29,734 nt of DNA, from NCBI GenBank assembly GCA_900547005.1, contig URER01000030.1, positions 1-29,734 of the forward strand, in the 5' to 3' direction. Shown in pieces: positions 6,720 through 14,531 of this stretch. The DNA is from an uncultured Prevotella sp. Its GTDB lineage: Bacteria > Bacteroidota > Bacteroidia > Bacteroidales > Bacteroidaceae. Position 1 is the first letter of the stretch; the number at the start of each line of letters is the position of its first letter. The translations under genes were made by a program, and so were the position numbers. The notes beneath the pieces are model-generated. The model was given only the letters and a program-made list of their open reading frames with translations, was not told where the DNA came from and did no database searches.

Positions 6720-8579
6720 ATGACGGAAAGAAACTCTTATATAAAGGAAAAGGAACAATTGAAGAAATCGGCATTGCCCATAGGCACGGTGTTGCATAAC
6801 GGACATCGTGAGTATAAAGTGGTAAAGATACTGGGTGCCGGCGGTTTTGGCATTACTTATAAGGTGTCTTCTGTGGTCATGGTCGATAATGTGCCGATTA
6901 CCACGTTCTTTGCATTGAAGGAATATTTCCTTAAAGGCTGTTACCGCGAAGGAAAGGCTTCGGATGTCTTATGCCCGCCAACCATGCAGAATGACGTGGA
7001 AATGGGGCGTAAGGACTTCCTTACCGAGGCAAGGCGTCTTAACAGGCTGAGTGGTAAGTCGCGCAATATAGTGCGGGTGAATGAGTCGTTTGAGGAAAAC
7101 GGCACTGCGTATTACGTTATGGAATATCTTGACGGCGGTGACCTGCAGACGCTTGCCGAACGTAGGGGTATGCCGGAAAAACAAGCCGTGGCGTTGATAC
7201 TGCCTATAGCCAAAGCTGTGTCTGTGGTGCATGAAGAGCGCATTTTGCATCTCGACATAAAGCCGGATAATGTTGTAATGAAGACTGATATGGATGACGG
7301 CTCTTCCTATCCTGTGCTCATAGACTTTGGCATCGCCAAGCATTTCGACAGTAAAGGCAGACCGACCTCACATCTGCTTGCCAAAGGGGCTTCTGACGGC
7401 TATGCTCCGATAGAGCAGTATACGGAGATATCGGGCTTCGCACCGGAAATGGACGTATATGCTATTGGTGCGACGCTTTTGTTTCTGTTAACGGGCAAGC
7501 GCCCGGTGAAGTCCTTTGATGTCACTCCTGCCGTTATAGACGAATGTCTGCCGGAAAGTGTAAGTGAGAAAACCCGCAAGGCGATAATGGCAGCAATGAG
7601 CCGGTTCCGGGATGAGAGAACTCCCGATGTGCTTTCTTTTATCAGATTCTTTGACGATTATTCCGGCAAAGAGGATCATGGAATCAAAACCGAGTCGTTC
7701 AAGGCGGGCAGAAATAGGAATTCCGCCTTTAGGAGTTTGCGCTTTCATCTGCCTTTAGGCAAATTGGTGTCAGGCTTGAAAAGTATTCTGTATAAAGTCT
7801 CGACGGCGGTTGTTCGCGTCTTCTTGAAGTTGTGGAAGCCGTTGCTCGGCGTATGTGCGTGTGCGGCATTGGTGTATGCCATTGTGCTTGGCTATGACAG
7901 TATTCAGAAATCTCCTGCTCCCAAGATGTTGTCGGCAGATACCTTATCGACAGAAACGGAACATTATGTTGACAGTGTGGCAAGAAGTCTTGGAGAGGAT
8001 GGAAATGACTCCGATGAACAAATGGCAGCAGATGGGAATGACAGCAACGATGATATATTCAACCGTGCAGTAAAAAACAGGGATTATTCAGCTTTGGTAA
8101 GTCTTGCAAAAGCCGGGTACGCAAAGGCATATTATCCCACGGCAAACTATTACTACTCAAAGAAAGACAATGCAAACGCCAAAGTGTATGCCCAGAAAGC
8201 AGTTAAGACTGGTGTGGATAGCAAAGCCGCACAGGCGTTGTTGACAAAGATAGAGAGTAATACCACTAAGGAAAACAGTGCCCCAAAAGAGGATGCCGCT
8301 AAAGAAAATACGTCAAAAGAGGAAACCGCACATCCTCAATCTTCTGGAACGAAAAGTCAGGCAGAAAGACTTAGAGAAGCATTTAAAAAAGGAATAAATG
8401 GCTCTATGGATATTACGTCTTTAGCATTACAGGGATATGCGCCTGCGTATTTTCATTATGCAAAACTCCAAATTCAGGCTGGAAATACTTCTGCAGCAAA
8501 GGAGTATCTGCAGAGGAGTATAGAGGCGGGCGTAAATGTAAAGCAGTCCAAAGAATTAATTGAGTTATTAGATAATTAA
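6720..8579 (+). CDS. Transmembrane Hanks-type Ser/Thr kinase with C-terminal Sel1-like repeats
   Basis: The 619-residue protein has a cytoplasmic kinase domain (about 25-315). Visible landmarks are the glycine loop GAGGFGITY (39-47), the ATP lysine in F-A-L-K67, H177-L-D179-I-K-P-D-N184 (non-RD: L replaces R), D202-F-G, A229-P-I-E-Q-Y (in place of APE) and P243-E-M-D-V-Y-A-I-G. One transmembrane helix follows (about 375-392, LLGVCACAALVYAIVLGY). The periplasmic part has two Sel1/TPR-like blocks joined by a Lys/Glu/Thr-rich linker. I chose ATG 6720, which has AAGAAGG seven bases upstream, over the in-frame GTG at 6684. Five exported Sel1 proteins follow directly. The repeats outside the membrane are a likely sensor or docking region. 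Confidence 0.92.
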   Translation: MTERNSYIKEKEQLKKSALPIGTVLHNGHREYKVVKILGAGGFGITYKVSSVVMVDNVPITTFFALKEYFLKGCYREGKASDVLCPPTMQNDVEMGRKDFLTEARRLNRLSGKSRNIVRVNESFEENGTAYYVMEYLDGGDLQTLAERRGMPEKQAVALILPIAKAVSVVHEERILHLDIKPDNVVMKTDMDDGSSYPVLIDFGIAKHFDSKGRPTSHLLAKGASDGYAPIEQYTEISGFAPEMDVYAIGATLLFLLTGKRPVKSFDVTPAVIDECLPESVSEKTRKAIMAAMSRFRDERTPDVLSFIRFFDDYSGKEDHGIKTESFKAGRNRNSAFRSLRFHLPLGKLVSGLKSILYKVSTAVVRVFLKLWKPLLGVCACAALVYAIVLGYDSIQKSPAPKMLSADTLSTETEHYVDSVARSLGEDGNDSDEQMAADGNDSNDDIFNRAVKNRDYSALVSLAKAGYAKAYYPTANYYYSKKDNANAKVYAQKAVKTGVDSKAAQALLTKIESNTTKENSAPKEDAAKENTSKEETAHPQSSGTKSQAERLREAFKKGINGSMDITSLALQGYAPAYFHYAKLQIQAGNTSAAKEYLQRSIEAGVNVKQSKELIELLDN

Positions 8580-8595
8580 TTAAAAACTTAAAGAT

Positions 8596-9465
8596 ATGAA
8601 ACTTAAAATTATTTTATTGTCTTTAATGGCAATTTTCCATTTGGGTCTTGTTAAGGCTCAAGAGTATAGCAATTATTTCACCGAAGGGATGAATGCTGCA
8701 GCAGAAGGTCGATATTCCGATGCTCTATCTTTATATGAAAAGGGGGCAGTAGGTGGTGACAAATATTGTTGTGGGCGCGCGGCGGCTGTTTATCTGTATG
8801 GATTGGGAGGTGATACGGATATAGCTTTGGCTCGTAAATGGGCACAAAAAGGGTATGAATTAGGGAATTCCTTTTCTGCTGCAGTATTGGGCTATACATA
8901 TATTTTTGAATATGGAATGGATAGTGAGACAGGAATTACAAAAGCCGCTCCTTATTTCATTTACGCTTACAATGCAGATGACTGTGAGAAAGATTATGCA
9001 GAAATATATGCGAATATTGGAGGATTGATAGCAGTGGCAGCATTTTATAAAAATGAGGAAGACGAAGCAAAAACATGGATAGAAAGAGTTGTGGCAGATT
9101 ATCCTACCTATACACCGGTATTGGGACTAATTTCATATTTATATTGGGGATACGAAGACTACGAAAAGGCTGTGAAATATGCGACTGAGGCAGATAAGGA
9201 TAATAATATTCAGGCTTCTTTTGTGTTGGGGTGGTGTATGGTACAGGGAAAAGGAATGATACAAAATGAAGAGGCTGGCTTCAAAAAAATACGTAAGGCA
9301 GCTTTAGTGGGTAGTCTTGATGATGCCATGCTTGCTTTAGGAGAGTGTTATTATAATGGAAAAGGAACATCTGTAGATAAGGATCAGGCAAAGGAGTGGT
9401 TTCTGAAAGCTGCTAATGCAGGCAATGAAAAAGCACAGGAAAAACTGAATTTACTGTTTAAATGA
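8596..9465 (+). CDS. Exported Sel1/TPR-repeat protein 1
   Basis: The 289-residue protein has a signal peptide (core IILLSLMAIFHLGLV, cleavage near A21-Q22). The mature part is a helical-repeat solenoid. It opens with a TPR-like block (GMNAAAEGRYSDALSLYEKG) and ends with two Sel1 repeats, for example LALGECYYNGKGTSVDKDQ followed by A-K-E-W-F-L-K-A-A. It starts 16 bases after the kinase gene. The base composition is visibly more AT-rich than in the upstream kinase domain. Sel1 repeats bind partner proteins and are often scaffolds in signalling. A link to the kinase's own Sel1-like region is inferred from adjacency and shared compartment. It shares its N-terminal organisation with the genes at 9476 and 11261, suggesting paralogy. 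Confidence 0.85.
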   Translation: MKLKIILLSLMAIFHLGLVKAQEYSNYFTEGMNAAAEGRYSDALSLYEKGAVGGDKYCCGRAAAVYLYGLGGDTDIALARKWAQKGYELGNSFSAAVLGYTYIFEYGMDSETGITKAAPYFIYAYNADDCEKDYAEIYANIGGLIAVAAFYKNEEDEAKTWIERVVADYPTYTPVLGLISYLYWGYEDYEKAVKYATEADKDNNIQASFVLGWCMVQGKGMIQNEEAGFKKIRKAALVGSLDDAMLALGECYYNGKGTSVDKDQAKEWFLKAANAGNEKAQEKLNLLFK

Positions 9466-9475
9466 ATAAGGAAAT

Positions 9476-10273
9476 ATGAAAAGAATAATTTTGTTACTTA
9501 TCAGTGCCGTGTTTTGTCTCGGTATTACGTATGCCCAAACGGCAGAAGATTTACTGCAGAAAGGAGCTTATGCTATTGGAGATGAGAATTATGAAGAGGC
9601 TAAACTCTATTTTGAAAAGGCTGCAGAGCTTGGTTCTGGAGAAGCATGTGGCTTTTTGGCAGTAGGTTATTTGCATGGTATTTATGAAGGAGGCAGGAAT
9701 TTGTCTCTTGCATCGCAATGGGCAACAAAAGGCGCGGCAAAGAAAGACGGAACATCTACGTATGCATTAGGAATAATGAATTTCTATATGGCGGATAGTA
9801 AAAAAGAAAAAGCGGAAAGTTTGGACTTGTTGTTATTTGGGTACAATAATGGTGCTCCTGCCGCATATGTTGGTAATCTTATAGCCGTGTGTTATCTTCT
9901 GAAAGGAAAGCGTGAGGATGCAAAGAACTGGGCAACAATAATAAAAGATAAGGAAAAGGATGAAGAGGATAAAGACGATTATTATACAGCCTCCGCAATA
10001 CTGGCTAAAATACTATTGGACGAGAAAGACTATACTTCCGCAATGGTAGAGGGCTTGGATGCAGCTAAATATGGAGACCCTTTGGCACAATATGTAGTCG
10101 GACGCTCACAGATAAAACTTGATTTCTATCCTTCTACAGGAAAGAATAGGGTTTATAAAGCGACACAATATAAATATATACCATTTACAGATATAGATGT
10201 GTTTGCGGATGAGATACAAGAATATTATAATACGATAAGATACAAAGAGTTTAAAGACAAACCGCTATACTGA
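9476..10273 (+). CDS. Exported Sel1/TPR-repeat protein 2
   Basis: The 265-residue protein has a signal peptide (MKRIILLLISAVFCLGITYA, then Q). The mature N-terminus (LLQKGAYAIGDENYEEAKLY, then F-E-K-A-A-E-L-G-S-G) is a TPR/Sel1-like block matching the start of the neighbouring paralogue. Later repeats are more diverged, with a Lys/Glu/Asp-rich stretch (KDKEKDEEDKDD) in the middle. The C-terminal 40 residues are aromatic and charged and do not look like a repeat. The gene begins 10 bases after the previous stop, and the next begins 1 base after its own, so all are probably on one transcript. The family suggests a protein-binding scaffold in the periplasm; the partner is unknown. Confidence 0.82.
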   Translation: MKRIILLLISAVFCLGITYAQTAEDLLQKGAYAIGDENYEEAKLYFEKAAELGSGEACGFLAVGYLHGIYEGGRNLSLASQWATKGAAKKDGTSTYALGIMNFYMADSKKEKAESLDLLLFGYNNGAPAAYVGNLIAVCYLLKGKREDAKNWATIIKDKEKDEEDKDDYYTASAILAKILLDEKDYTSAMVEGLDAAKYGDPLAQYVVGRSQIKLDFYPSTGKNRVYKATQYKYIPFTDIDVFADEIQEYYNTIRYKEFKDKPLY

Positions 10274-10274
10274 T

Positions 10275-11228
10275 ATGATGAGGATATTGCTTGTATGTAT
10301 CATGATATGTTCCGTGCCTTTATGTCTTGCAGGACAAGAACGTGCGCCGCAAGAGCTTATTGACAAAGCACTTGCCGGTGATGACATTGCACAGAATTCA
10401 TTAGGTCTGTTCTATAAGCAAAATAATGATATAGAGAATGCTGTCGCATGGTTTAAGAAAGCGGCAGCAAAGGATAATCCGGCCGCGATGCTGAATCTTG
10501 GTTCCTTGTTTTTGGAACAGGGCAATACCGATTCTAAATATTGGTATCTTAGGGCTGCGGAAAAGGAAATGGCAAGCGCATACCGTGGATTGGGACTTTA
10601 TTATGACCAAATAGAGAAGGATGAATCTTTGTCCATAAAATGGCACGAGAAGGCTGCCGATAATGGAGACCTTGTTTCACAGCGTATATTAGGCGACATA
10701 TATCGTGGGAAAGGAAATGTGGAATTGGCTGTAATGTGGTATTCCAAGTCTGTAGATAACGGTAACATTACGGCTATGGTAAGGTTGGGAGAATTGTATT
10801 TGTCTTTGAAACAATACTCTGACGCTTTTTCATGGTATAAGAAAAGTGCTGTTTCCGGTGATGCGGGAAGCCAGTGCCAGATAGGATATATGTATACTTA
10901 TGGCCAAGGGGTGGATATAAACCATAAAGAAGCAAGGTATTGGATGCAAAGAGCTGCGGAAGGAGGATATGCGCAGGCGCAGTTCAATTTGGGGCTTTTC
11001 TATTCCCGCGGCTCTATAGGGTTGCCAAAAGATAACGATAAAGCGTTTGAGTGGTTCTTGAAAGCGGCAAACCAAGGACGTGCAGATGCTCAGAATAATG
11101 TTGCGGCATATTATTATAACCATAAACAAAATGACAAAGCCGAGCATTGGTGGCGACTGGCTGCTAAAAAAGGAAATGCTGATGCAAAGAAAAACCTAAG
11201 ACAATACTTGGGTATTATTTATCAATGA
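10275..11228 (+). CDS. Exported Sel1-repeat protein 3
   Basis: The 317-residue protein has a signal peptide (MMRILLVCIMICSVPLCLAG) followed by classical Sel1 repeats through to the end. Examples are AQNSLGLFYKQNNDIENAVA followed by W-F-K-K-A-A, and IGYMYTYGQGVDINHKEARY followed by W-M-Q-R-A-A-E-G-G. About seven repeats can be made out, several shortened by one or two residues. Translation may start at 10275 or at the next codon, also ATG. It is a more typical Sel1 protein than its two upstream neighbours. The single-base gap to the preceding gene supports coexpression. Sel1 solenoids are interaction platforms with no known catalytic activity. Confidence 0.87.
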   Translation: MMRILLVCIMICSVPLCLAGQERAPQELIDKALAGDDIAQNSLGLFYKQNNDIENAVAWFKKAAAKDNPAAMLNLGSLFLEQGNTDSKYWYLRAAEKEMASAYRGLGLYYDQIEKDESLSIKWHEKAADNGDLVSQRILGDIYRGKGNVELAVMWYSKSVDNGNITAMVRLGELYLSLKQYSDAFSWYKKSAVSGDAGSQCQIGYMYTYGQGVDINHKEARYWMQRAAEGGYAQAQFNLGLFYSRGSIGLPKDNDKAFEWFLKAANQGRADAQNNVAAYYYNHKQNDKAEHWWRLAAKKGNADAKKNLRQYLGIIYQ

Positions 11229-11260
11229 CGCTAATGTATTACAAAAAAGAAGAAACAATT

Positions 11261-12103
11261 ATGAAAACAATGAACAAAATTATTATGAGAGCCACATTAT
11301 TAATAGTGTGCACCGTTTTTTCAATTCCGTCATTATCACAGAATTCTCAATACGTCTTTGCTAAAAAAGCATTTGAGCGTGGAATGATAGATTATAATAA
11401 CGATAGGTTCACGGAAGCATTACCAAACTTGAAGAAGGCTGCCATGGCTGGTATTTCTGGGGCATACGGACCTATTATAAATTTATATGCGGATGGCGAT
11501 TATGATGGAAGTGGCAAAGGTAATTATAAAGAAGCATTTTCATGGTTGCTGATGGCACAACATAAATATTTATCTGAAGGTAGTAAAGACAAAGAATTAG
11601 CTGTGATTTGTTTGCTAAATTTTGATCCTTTGTGTTTCCTTACTGGCGATTATCAAGGGACTATCGAACATGTGTCAAAGGCTTATAAAAATGGAATACC
11701 AAAGAACTCTTATTTTATGGCACAAGTAGCAGCCAGTTATTTAAAGTTGGGAAAAACATCAAAAGCAAATGAATGGCTTAATGATGCGATGCAATTAGCT
11801 ATGGAAAAAGACGAAATGATATCCATTCACACTATTAATGCGATACGTTCAAAAATTGCTCTTGACAAAAAGGATTATTCTCATGCGTTGGAGCTATCTA
11901 AAGATGCGGCTTCTGAAGGAAAAGTACCATTAGCAGATTATGTATATGGTGTTGCTCTGATTGAAACGAAAAACCATCCTGAAATAGGGCAAAGATGGGT
12001 AAAGGCGGCCGCAGAATATGATTATAATGGAATTATTGAAATCAATTGTTTCGAAAATGAAATCAAATGGTATTGGGATACTATTAAACACCTCTCTTTC
12101 TGA
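11261..12103 (+). CDS. Exported TPR/Sel1-like repeat protein 4
   Basis: The 280-residue protein has a signal peptide (core ATLLIVCTVFSIPSL, cleavage before Q-N-S). The mature protein opens with KKAFERGMIDYNNDRFTEAL then P-N-L-K-K-A-A, a TPR-like block similar to those at 8596 and 9476; later repeats are diverged. I prefer ATG 11261, which gives a normal signal peptide. An in-frame ATG at 11225 overlaps the previous stop as ATGA and would add 12 polar residues, so coupling from that upstream ATG is possible. It is AT-rich like its neighbours. Its function is unknown beyond likely protein binding in the periplasm. Confidence 0.78.
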   Translation: MKTMNKIIMRATLLIVCTVFSIPSLSQNSQYVFAKKAFERGMIDYNNDRFTEALPNLKKAAMAGISGAYGPIINLYADGDYDGSGKGNYKEAFSWLLMAQHKYLSEGSKDKELAVICLLNFDPLCFLTGDYQGTIEHVSKAYKNGIPKNSYFMAQVAASYLKLGKTSKANEWLNDAMQLAMEKDEMISIHTINAIRSKIALDKKDYSHALELSKDAASEGKVPLADYVYGVALIETKNHPEIGQRWVKAAAEYDYNGIIEINCFENEIKWYWDTIKHLSF

Positions 12104-12202
12104 TAAAGACATTTGCGTAAGATTTAATAGGGCTATTATAAGTAAGTTGACAATAAATTACAAAATATACATACGATGTTTACAGACAACAAAATTATAG
12201 AA

Positions 12203-13741
12203 ATGAATTATCTTTTGAAACATAATGTTTGCAACAGTGTAATTTTGATACTACTTGTATTATTCAATATGCAGGTGTCATATGCACAAACAGACAGCCT
12301 GAAGACTATCATTATGCAGGCAAAACAAGGAGATGCCACAGCGCAGAACGAGGTCGGCGACTGGTATTATAAGGGCAGATACGTGAAACAGGACTATGCC
12401 GAAGCTGAAAAATGGTGGCGCAAATCGGCTAATCAAGGGAATGTGTATGCCATAGGAAACCTCGGGTTGTGTTATCAATACGGGCGCGGAGTTGATAAAG
12501 ACTCGTTGGCGGCGTTGCGCCTATATGCAAGGTCTGTAAAAGACGGGAATAAAAAACTGATAGAGGAAAGGATAAAACTTGAAGACAAAGCAGGAGTTTT
12601 CGACAACGTATTCGTTGCTTTATGTTATCAAAAGGGAACAGGCATAAAGAAGGATATAAATTCTGCAAAGACATATTTTGTCAAGGCGGCAAAGCAAAAT
12701 TCCGTGGATGCGCAAAGGGAGTTAGGTGTCATTCTCATGAATGAGAAAAATGCGAAAGAAGCCGCCACTTTATTTAAGTCGGCAACCGAACAGGGAGACT
12801 TATCTTCAACATATTACTATGGTAAATTGTTGCTTGATGGTAATAACATTGCGCAGGACAAACAGCAGGGCGTGATTTACCTACTGAAAGCCGCGGAGAA
12901 AGGACTGGCACAGGCGCAACTTGAAATGGGAGTATTGTATTCTAAAGGTGACGGTGTAAAAAAGGATGACAATCAAGCTGTGAAATGGTATCGTCTGGCT
13001 GCCGGTCAGGGCAATACCACAGCAGAATGGAACCTTGCGCAATGTTGTATGAATGGTACGGGTGTCAACCGTAATTATGACGAAGCGTTGTATTGGTATG
13101 GTGAGGCTGTCAACGGAGGATACCGACGCACTTTCAAGAAAATGTTTGAGGAAGATGATAATTTCAGGAATAGCCTGTTTATGCTTTACATGAAAGGCAT
13201 GAAAACGTACCTCATAGACAAAAACTTTGACGAGGCTTTCAACATATTCAAGGCTCTGGCAAAACAGAACATAGTAGAAGGACAGACGATGCAGGGTGTT
13301 ATTCTCGCAAACAATGCATACGCAAAGAATAATCCGAAGAAAGCTCTGAAGCTATTGACTAATGCAAGCAGGACAGATGCTACGGCGTGTTTCTATCTTG
13401 CTTCTTTGTATGAAGCAGGCAAGGGGACAAACAAAGATTTTGACAAAGCTCTGAAATTATATGGAAAATCAGCTATGGACGGCTATCCTACAGCATTATG
13501 TTATCTCGGATATATATACTATGAGGGACGTGGAGTAAAGCAAGATTATACGAAAGCTGTAGAGTATTATCTGAATGCAGAACATCAGAACCGTTTGACG
13601 CAGAATGCCCGCAAACGGCTTGCTTCCTGTTATGAGGATGGTCTTGGAGAACTTATGGCAGACAAACGACACGCAAGTAAGTTAATGAAGAAGGAGCAAA
13701 ACAACAATGTTGTTCCACTCCTCACTCATTATATATATTAA
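12203..13741 (+). CDS. Exported long Sel1-repeat protein 5
   Basis: The 512-residue protein has a signal peptide (core SVILILLVLFNMQVSYA, then Q) and then a nearly continuous Sel1 array of roughly ten units. Examples are EVGDWYYKGRYVKQDYAEAE with K-W-W-R-K-S-A, MGVLYSKGDGVKKDDNQAVK with W-Y-R-L-A-A, and YLGYIYYEGRGVKQDYTKAV. The middle (about 325-385) is less regular. I chose ATG 12203; an in-frame ATG at 12176 would place a polar extension before the signal peptide. A 99-base gap separates it from the previous gene, the widest gap among the Sel1 genes, with no clear promoter. It converges on argB with only 11 bases between stops and no obvious terminator hairpin. Confidence 0.88.
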   Translation: MNYLLKHNVCNSVILILLVLFNMQVSYAQTDSLKTIIMQAKQGDATAQNEVGDWYYKGRYVKQDYAEAEKWWRKSANQGNVYAIGNLGLCYQYGRGVDKDSLAALRLYARSVKDGNKKLIEERIKLEDKAGVFDNVFVALCYQKGTGIKKDINSAKTYFVKAAKQNSVDAQRELGVILMNEKNAKEAATLFKSATEQGDLSSTYYYGKLLLDGNNIAQDKQQGVIYLLKAAEKGLAQAQLEMGVLYSKGDGVKKDDNQAVKWYRLAAGQGNTTAEWNLAQCCMNGTGVNRNYDEALYWYGEAVNGGYRRTFKKMFEEDDNFRNSLFMLYMKGMKTYLIDKNFDEAFNIFKALAKQNIVEGQTMQGVILANNAYAKNNPKKALKLLTNASRTDATACFYLASLYEAGKGTNKDFDKALKLYGKSAMDGYPTALCYLGYIYYEGRGVKQDYTKAVEYYLNAEHQNRLTQNARKRLASCYEDGLGELMADKRHASKLMKKEQNNNVVPLLTHYIY

Positions 13742-13752
13742 TATTTTTTTAC

Positions 13753-14526
13753 TTATTTACTTATCACCGTGCCGTGCTTGCCGTCGATTGCTGACGCGAG
13801 GGTGATGATGACGCGGCCGACACCTGCATTGATGGCAGCGAAGGCGTTATCGAGCTTCGGAATCATACCACCTGCCACGGTGCCGTCGGCTTTATAACGC
13901 TCGAAATCTTCGGGGATGATTACGGGAATGACGCTGCCGTCGTCATCGGGATTGGCGAGTACGCCCTTCTTCTCGAAGCAGTAGATGAGCGTTACATCGT
14001 AGAATGGAGCGAGAGCCTTAGCTGTTTCGCTGGCGATAGTGTCTGCATTGGTGTTCAGTATGTTGCCGTGGCCATCGTGAGTGAGCGGAGCCATCACCGG
14101 AACGATACCCGCCTTGATGAGCGTCTGCAGAGCCTTGCCGTCCGCACGCTCCACATCGCCAACGTAGCCAAAGTCTATTCCGTCCTTAACCGGACGCTTG
14201 CGGCTACGCAAGACATCCATGTCGGCGCCCGTAAGACCAAGCGCATTGACTCCGTTTGCCTGTAAACGCGCCACCACATTCTTGTTTACCAGTCCGCCAT
14301 ATACCATTGTTACGACCTCGAGCATATCGCGGTCGGTGATGCGCCGTCCGTTCACCATCTTGCTTTCGATACCAAGTGATGCCGCTACCTTTGTGGCGCG
14401 ACGGCCTCCGCCGTGTACCAATACTTTGTTACCTTCTATCGCTGCGAAGTCGTTCAGCAGTCGGGCGAGTTGTTCCTCATCCTCCACTACTGCTCCGCCA
14501 ACCTTTACAACTGTCAGTTTCTCCAT
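13753..14526 (-). CDS. argB: N-acylglutamate kinase (ArgB-type)
   Basis: This 257-residue amino-acid kinase phosphorylates N-acetyl- or N-succinylglutamate in the second step of arginine synthesis. Family motifs are V-V-K-V-G-G-A-V near the N-terminus, the substrate-loop V-L-V-H-G-G-G-R-R, the central NTNADTIASETAKAL, and the ATP-binding V-A-G-G-M-I-P-K-L. I chose ATG 14526 (MEKLTVVKVGG). A longer in-frame reading would run back into the 3' end of speA. It lies 5 bases after the speA stop, the last gene of the topA-aroK-speA-argB operon. Bacteroides relatives use succinylated intermediates, so N-succinylglutamate is a likely substrate; that comes from family knowledge. Confidence 0.93.
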   Translation of the reverse strand: MEKLTVVKVGGAVVEDEEQLARLLNDFAAIEGNKVLVHGGGRRATKVAASLGIESKMVNGRRITDRDMLEVVTMVYGGLVNKNVVARLQANGVNALGLTGADMDVLRSRKRPVKDGIDFGYVGDVERADGKALQTLIKAGIVPVMAPLTHDGHGNILNTNADTIASETAKALAPFYDVTLIYCFEKKGVLANPDDDGSVIPVIIPEDFERYKADGTVAGGMIPKLDNAFAAINAGVGRVIITLASAIDGKHGTVISK

Positions 14527-14531
14527 GCCGT

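Noticed and set aside
4374..8579. TerY-type vWA/PP2C/kinase triad
   Set aside because: No vWA domain with a D-x-S-x-S metal motif was found in any neighbour.
2339..13741. Type VI secretion regulatory cluster
   Set aside because: A kinase, PP2C and FHA set also occurs in type VI loci, but no Tss, Hcp, VgrG or ClpV gene is present anywhere in the window.
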